Assembly (NCBI GenBank): GCA_902490335.1
Contig: CABUDL010000005.1
Span: forward strand, 1-64,000
Length of the DNA: 64,000 nt
Direction: 5' to 3'
Source of the DNA: an uncultured Clostridium sp.
GTDB taxonomy: Bacteria; Bacillota; Clostridia; Oscillospirales; Ruminococcaceae
Part shown: positions 60,764 through 64,000 of the stretch, piece after piece
Position numbering within the stretch: position 1 is the first letter of the stretch
How the letters are laid out: each line of letters begins with the position of its first letter
Notes under the pieces: generated by a model
What the model was told of the DNA's origin: nothing
Database searches by the model: none
Seen by the model: only the letters and a program-made list of their open reading frames with translations
Made by a program: the position numbers and the translations under genes

Positions 60764-62083
60764 TTATTTTAAGAATACCTCGATGACCGGCACCAGCGAA
60801 TTTGGTTTGACGTGCGGGAGGTAGAAGAAGGTTGCGGTCTCATCGTCCTCCTGCTTGTCGTCGCTGAGCAGCTCGACCGTTCCGTCGGTGAATTTGACCT
60901 CGCTGCCGTCGTGCAGGAACTGCGCATATTCCACCTTGCCAGCCAGTCCCTGTACCTTCATGTTGTCAAACGGGTAAGCGTACAGGTGGATGTACAGGCG
61001 CTTTCCGTCCTCGCTCTGGGTCAAACGGCAGTCGGTCGGGGTTTTAAATTCCGGCTCTGCCTTGGTGCAGCCGTAAATTGAGCGGCTGTTGTACTTCATC
61101 CAGTCGGCATAGACTGCCAGCGCTTCCTCTGCGCGGTGGTCCAGATAGCCGCGGGCGGTCGGTCCTACGTTCATAATCAGGTTGCCGCCGTTGGAAACGG
61201 TGTTGATAAGCATGCGAATCAGCATCTCCGGCGATTTCCATGTGAACTCGTCGCGGTAGTACCCCCAGGAGCCGGAGAAGGTCTGGCAGGCTTCCCAGGT
61301 CACCAGCTCGCCGGTCTTTGGATGGCGGAACCAATCGGTCGGCTGGAACTGCTCAGGTGTCCACAGGTCCTGCTCCAGCTCTGCACGGTTGTCGATAATG
61401 ATGTGCGGCTGCAGGCTCCTTGCGGTGCGGATCAGCTCCTCCGATTCCCAATCATCCTTGCCCTTGCCGCCCAACCATGCCTTGTCGCCTTCGCCGTGGC
61501 GCTGGCTGTAGGAGAAGTCCAGCCACAGGATGTCGATTTTTCCGTAGTTGGTCAGCAGCTCGGTGATCTGGTCGCGCATATATTTTGCATAGCGGCGCAT
61601 ATCCCTGCCTTCGTTCTGCTGGCGGGCATCCGGGTCATCGCGGCGCGGGTGGTTGACGTCGATGGTGAAATCCGGGTGATGCCAGTCAATCAGCGAATAG
61701 TAGAAGCCGACATGGATTCCCTCTGCACGGAAAGCATCCACATACTCGCGGGTCAAATCTCTGCCCGCCGGTGTGTTGGTGCATTTGTAGTCGGTGTACT
61801 GGCTGTCAAACAGACAGAAGCCCTCGTGGTGCTTGGTGGTAAACACCGCATAGCGCATACCGGCTGCTTTGGCGCGGCGTGCCCAGTCCTTCGGGTCATA
61901 CAAATCCGGGTCAAAGTGCTTAAAATAAAGGTCATACTTTTCTTCCGGTGTGCGCTCGCGGGTCTTGACCCACTCATGGCGCGCCGGCATCGAATACAAT
62001 CCAAAGTGGATGAACATACCAAATCGGTCATGGGTAAACCAGGCGGTGTCGCCCGGAGTCGGTTTGGTTACATAACTAGACAT
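60764..62083 (-). CDS. GH29 alpha-L-fucosidase
   Basis: A 439-residue glycoside hydrolase family 29 enzyme releasing alpha-linked L-fucose. It has the family opening FGMFIHFGLYSMPARHEWV, AGMRYAVFTTKHHEGFCLFDS and GFYYSLIDWHHPDF. The likely nucleophile Asp is in KIDILWLDFSYS (about 225). No signal peptide is visible, so it is likely cytoplasmic. The ATG at 62083 is eight bases after AGGAGG; the longer ORF has no site. With GH35 it points to degradation of mucin or milk-type glycans (inference). Confidence 0.95.
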   Translation of the reverse strand: MSSYVTKPTPGDTAWFTHDRFGMFIHFGLYSMPARHEWVKTRERTPEEKYDLYFKHFDPDLYDPKDWARRAKAAGMRYAVFTTKHHEGFCLFDSQYTDYKCTNTPAGRDLTREYVDAFRAEGIHVGFYYSLIDWHHPDFTIDVNHPRRDDPDARQQNEGRDMRRYAKYMRDQITELLTNYGKIDILWLDFSYSQRHGEGDKAWLGGKGKDDWESEELIRTARSLQPHIIIDNRAELEQDLWTPEQFQPTDWFRHPKTGELVTWEACQTFSGSWGYYRDEFTWKSPEMLIRMLINTVSNGGNLIMNVGPTARGYLDHRAEEALAVYADWMKYNSRSIYGCTKAEPEFKTPTDCRLTQSEDGKRLYIHLYAYPFDNMKVQGLAGKVEYAQFLHDGSEVKFTDGTVELLSDDKQEDDETATFFYLPHVKPNSLVPVIEVFLK

Positions 62084-62114
62084 AAAGATGTCCTCCTGTA
62101 CATTTTTTATTACA

Positions 62115-62846
62115 TCAGCTTCTCTTATAGATGCTGCCGTTGCCAAATTCAAAGTGACCCTGCAAAAACAGCTGCTGCATCCCAATCTCAAAATGCAGCT
62201 TGCAGATGCCAAGGTCCACCAAATCAAACGGTTCGTCGTCCGCTACTCCCGCATAGATTCCGTCTCCGGCAAAGATAAAGACCGGTTTCTGGGTGTTTTT
62301 GGCGGTGGGCGCCAGCTGCACCAGCTGCATCGCCTGCGTTTCCTCCTCGGTCAGCGGGCGATCGGCGCGGACCATCTCTTCGATTGTCTTGCTCTTGCGG
62401 TGAATCACTCCGCGGATCATCCGCTCCTTGCGGCTGCTCTGGGCAACCTTTCCGATCGGTACTACGCAAACAATCTCTTCCTCGGGTGACCGTTCAAAAA
62501 CAGCGGAGCGTTTGTCGAAGGTCCCTCCGACCCAGCAGCTGCCCAGTCCCAGTTCGGTCGCCTTTAAAACCAGCTGCTCGCCGTAGTAGCCGACCTTCTC
62601 CTTTAAAAAGGCAAGTTCCCTGTTCCCCTTCAGCACCAGCATCGAGCGCACGCCGTCAAACATCCCATAGCTTTTAAATCCGGCAAAAGCCTCGCTCCCA
62701 TCCTCCAGATAGGAAATGGTCAACCCGCTTTTTTCGTTGACCTCCTCGATTGCCTCCTTCATCTGCTGAAGGATTTGCTGCTCTATGGGACTCTGCAAAA
62801 AGCTGCGCCGGGAAATTCGCTGTTCGATTGCCTGTCTTTGCTGCAC
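62115..62846 (-). CDS. nitroreductase family protein (TM1586-type)
   Basis: A 243-residue flavoprotein with two nitroreductase-like halves in the style of the TM1586 family. It has RISRRSFLQSPIEQQILQQM near the start, VLKATELGLGSCWVGGTFDK in the middle and PTAKNTQKPVFIFAGDG and LVDLGICKLHFEIGM later. The GTG at 62846 is chosen because GGGAGGGAG lies just before it; the longer ORF starts at a TTG without a site. It is 31 bp upstream of the fucosidase. The substrate is unknown. Confidence 0.87.
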   Translation of the reverse strand: MQQRQAIEQRISRRSFLQSPIEQQILQQMKEAIEEVNEKSGLTISYLEDGSEAFAGFKSYGMFDGVRSMLVLKGNRELAFLKEKVGYYGEQLVLKATELGLGSCWVGGTFDKRSAVFERSPEEEIVCVVPIGKVAQSSRKERMIRGVIHRKSKTIEEMVRADRPLTEEETQAMQLVQLAPTAKNTQKPVFIFAGDGIYAGVADDEPFDLVDLGICKLHFEIGMQQLFLQGHFEFGNGSIYKRS

Positions 62847-62893
62847 TGCACTCTCCCTCCCATCTGTCAAACCTAAAAACTATCCTTTGCTGC

Positions 62894-63562
62894 CTACCCT
62901 TCCAGCGCAACCACCTTGGAAAACAGCGCTTGGTAGCGCGGCGGAATCATCTTATCCATGTGATAGCAGCCAAAATACCAGCGGTCAAACTGCACCTTCT
63001 CACCCACCTCATCAAAAAAGTAGGTCATCAGGTTGCTGTGCTCCTCATCCATCTCGATGAAGTGCCGCACCTTCGAGCTGCACTCGTGGGTCACGATAAA
63101 ATCGACCCGATTCTGGCAGGCTGCCAGCTTTTCCTTTGCCCGCTGCACCTCCTCGACGCTGGGCAGCTCCTGCTGCCACCAGGTTCCGTCGGCTGCGCGC
63201 AAATCCATCTCCGGGCTTTCGCCTCCGCCAAAGGCAAAAAATCGCTTGCCTTCCAGTTCAAACACCTCTCCACGCTCCAGCTTGAGCAGCGAACCGCTGA
63301 TTCTGCGCACCTTGCCGCCGTTCCAATCCTCCTGCGGATACTGCGAGAGCAGGTCGAGGTTGTCGTGCGTTCCTTCGATAAAAAGGATTTGATATTTGCT
63401 CTTTCCCAGCTTTTTGAGAATCGACTGCTCCTTCTTTGAGCCGTCCCATACAAAACCGAAATCTCCGCAGACAATCAGGGTATCCCCCTTTTTGAGCTTC
63501 TTCATCTCTTTGGAGCGAAATCGCTCAAAATCGCCGTGCAGGTCTCCCGTCAGATAAATCAT
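62894..63562 (-). CDS. metallophosphoesterase
   Basis: A 222-residue calcineurin-like phosphoesterase. The dinuclear metal motifs are GDLHGDFERF, CGDFGFVWD, EGTHDN (for GNHD), VTHE, and a final CYHMDK in place of the usual GHxH. The last motif is a variant, but the protein keeps the rest of the site. The ATG at 63562 is chosen with GGGGGAA upstream. The substrate is unknown. It heads the minus-strand group with the nitroreductase and fucosidase. Confidence 0.88.
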   Translation of the reverse strand: MIYLTGDLHGDFERFRSKEMKKLKKGDTLIVCGDFGFVWDGSKKEQSILKKLGKSKYQILFIEGTHDNLDLLSQYPQEDWNGGKVRRISGSLLKLERGEVFELEGKRFFAFGGGESPEMDLRAADGTWWQQELPSVEEVQRAKEKLAACQNRVDFIVTHECSSKVRHFIEMDEEHSNLMTYFFDEVGEKVQFDRWYFGCYHMDKMIPPRYQALFSKVVALEG

Positions 63563-63677
63563 CCTGATTCCCCCTGTCAATTCTATCTTATCTTACCACA
63601 CAGACCCTCTTTTTTCCAGAAGGAATATGAACTGAAAATGAATAATCCCCGCAAATTTTTTTGGTACGGAAAATGAT

Positions 63678-63706
63678 TTTACAAATCCCATAGGATATAT
63701 TATAAT
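63678..63706 (+). promoter_or_regulatory. promoter of the last gene
   Basis: TTTACA (63678-63683), 17 bp, perfect TATAAT (63701-63706), about 83 bp before the start codon. Confidence 0.75.
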
Positions 63707-63788
63707 GGAATTGTGCTGATTTTCTTTTTTACAGAAACGATAAAAAAACGATACATTCCCCAAACGGACCAGAAAGGAAGATGACTTG

Positions 63789-64000
63789 ATGAAACGATTG
63801 ACCGCCCTGCTGCTCTGCTGTCTGATGGTAGGCTCCTTTGCCCTCCAAAGTGCAGCGGCTCCTCTGGGCGACCTGTTTTCTGCCCAGGCACAGGTTGAAC
63901 AAAAGCAGCCCGAGCAAAGCGACGGCGACACCGCCCCAAGCACACCCGCTATCGACAGCGACTACGCCACCGGCGCACAAAAGCTGGATGTTTCGCAGGG
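63789..64000 (+). CDS. secreted protein, partial (5' end only)
   Basis: The first 70 codons of a gene cut by the window end. The N-terminus is a clear signal peptide (KRLTALLLCCLMVGSFALQS, cleavage likely after AAA). A Gln/Glu/Ser/Asp-rich linker follows (VEQKQPEQSDGDTAPSTP), ending near DYATGAQKLDVSQ. Such a linker often leads to a folded cell-wall or transglutaminase-like domain, but what follows is outside the window. GGAAG precedes the ATG. Confidence 0.85.
   Translation, partial: MKRLTALLLCCLMVGSFALQSAAAPLGDLFSAQAQVEQKQPEQSDGDTAPSTPAIDSDYATGAQKLDVSQ

Noticed and set aside
1..64000. CRISPR arrays, insertion sequences or prophage genes
   Set aside because: No regularly spaced short repeats with unique spacers, no transposase or integrase; the only tandem repeat is the 96-bp terminator unit.

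Overview
The window looks like the chromosome of an anaerobic, endospore-forming clostridium of the Oscillospiraceae/Ruminococcaceae type (inferred, no database search). The evidence is a complete spoIIAA-spoIIAB-sigF operon, spoIIID, a SpoIIQ-like M23 protein, Firmicutes-type housekeeping genes (DUF1934-argS, UPF0735 ACT-hom, paired YmfF/YmfH M16 proteins, DUF1292), AdhE and pyruvate phosphate dikinase for anaerobic carbon flow, two class B sortases, and a GH35 galactosidase and GH29 fucosidase that suggest host-glycan foraging. Coding DNA is moderately GC-rich with CTG/GCC-type codons. Promoters are sigma-A-like, and strong Shine-Dalgarno sites decide most starts.

Layout. 1-6 kb (minus): a tRNA-Arg cut at the window edge, GH35, sortase B, cinA and a PurF homologue with a degenerate glutaminase site. 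6-9.6 kb (plus): ACT protein, hom, lysC. 9.6-12.2 kb (minus): tsaD, rimI, dus. 12.4-15.6 kb (plus): NUDIX and polA. 15.7-17.2 kb (minus): spoIIA operon. 17.5-18.5 kb (plus): a lipoprotein. 18.6-24 kb (minus): ddl, murI, DUF1934, argS and a homocysteine methyltransferase. 24.6-27 kb (plus): rpmG, secE, nusG, rplK, rplA, with two L1-binding-like mRNA structures and no rplJ/rplL behind. 27.4-38.5 kb (minus): spoIIID, an orphan peptide-binding lipoprotein, a phosphotransferase, adhE with a possible Rex operator, folD, lgt and two M16 proteins.

The most remarkable segment is 38.6-39.55 kb. It is an AT-rich stretch of about 0.9 kb without convincing ORFs. On the minus strand it has a near-consensus promoter (TTGAAA-17-TATAAT), at least eight hairpins, and a terminator that pairs better on the minus strand than on the plus strand. 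I read it as a large structured non-coding RNA of about 890 nt that I cannot assign to a known class. Divergent from it are DUF1292, a 6S-like RNA and tcdA.

41-43.4 kb (plus): SdpI-like protein, two half-size TSUP permeases, and M23. 43.5-53.1 kb (minus): second sortase B, PrsA-like lipoprotein, mfd, pth (with a hairpin-rich leader), prs, glmU. 53.6-57.8 kb (plus): ppdK and two membrane proteins. 58-60 kb (minus): two tandem PLP enzymes. 60.2-60.7 kb: tRNA-Ser followed by four 96-bp tandem repeats, each carrying an intrinsic terminator. 60.8-63.6 kb (minus): GH29 fucosidase, nitroreductase, phosphoesterase. The window ends inside a secreted-protein gene.
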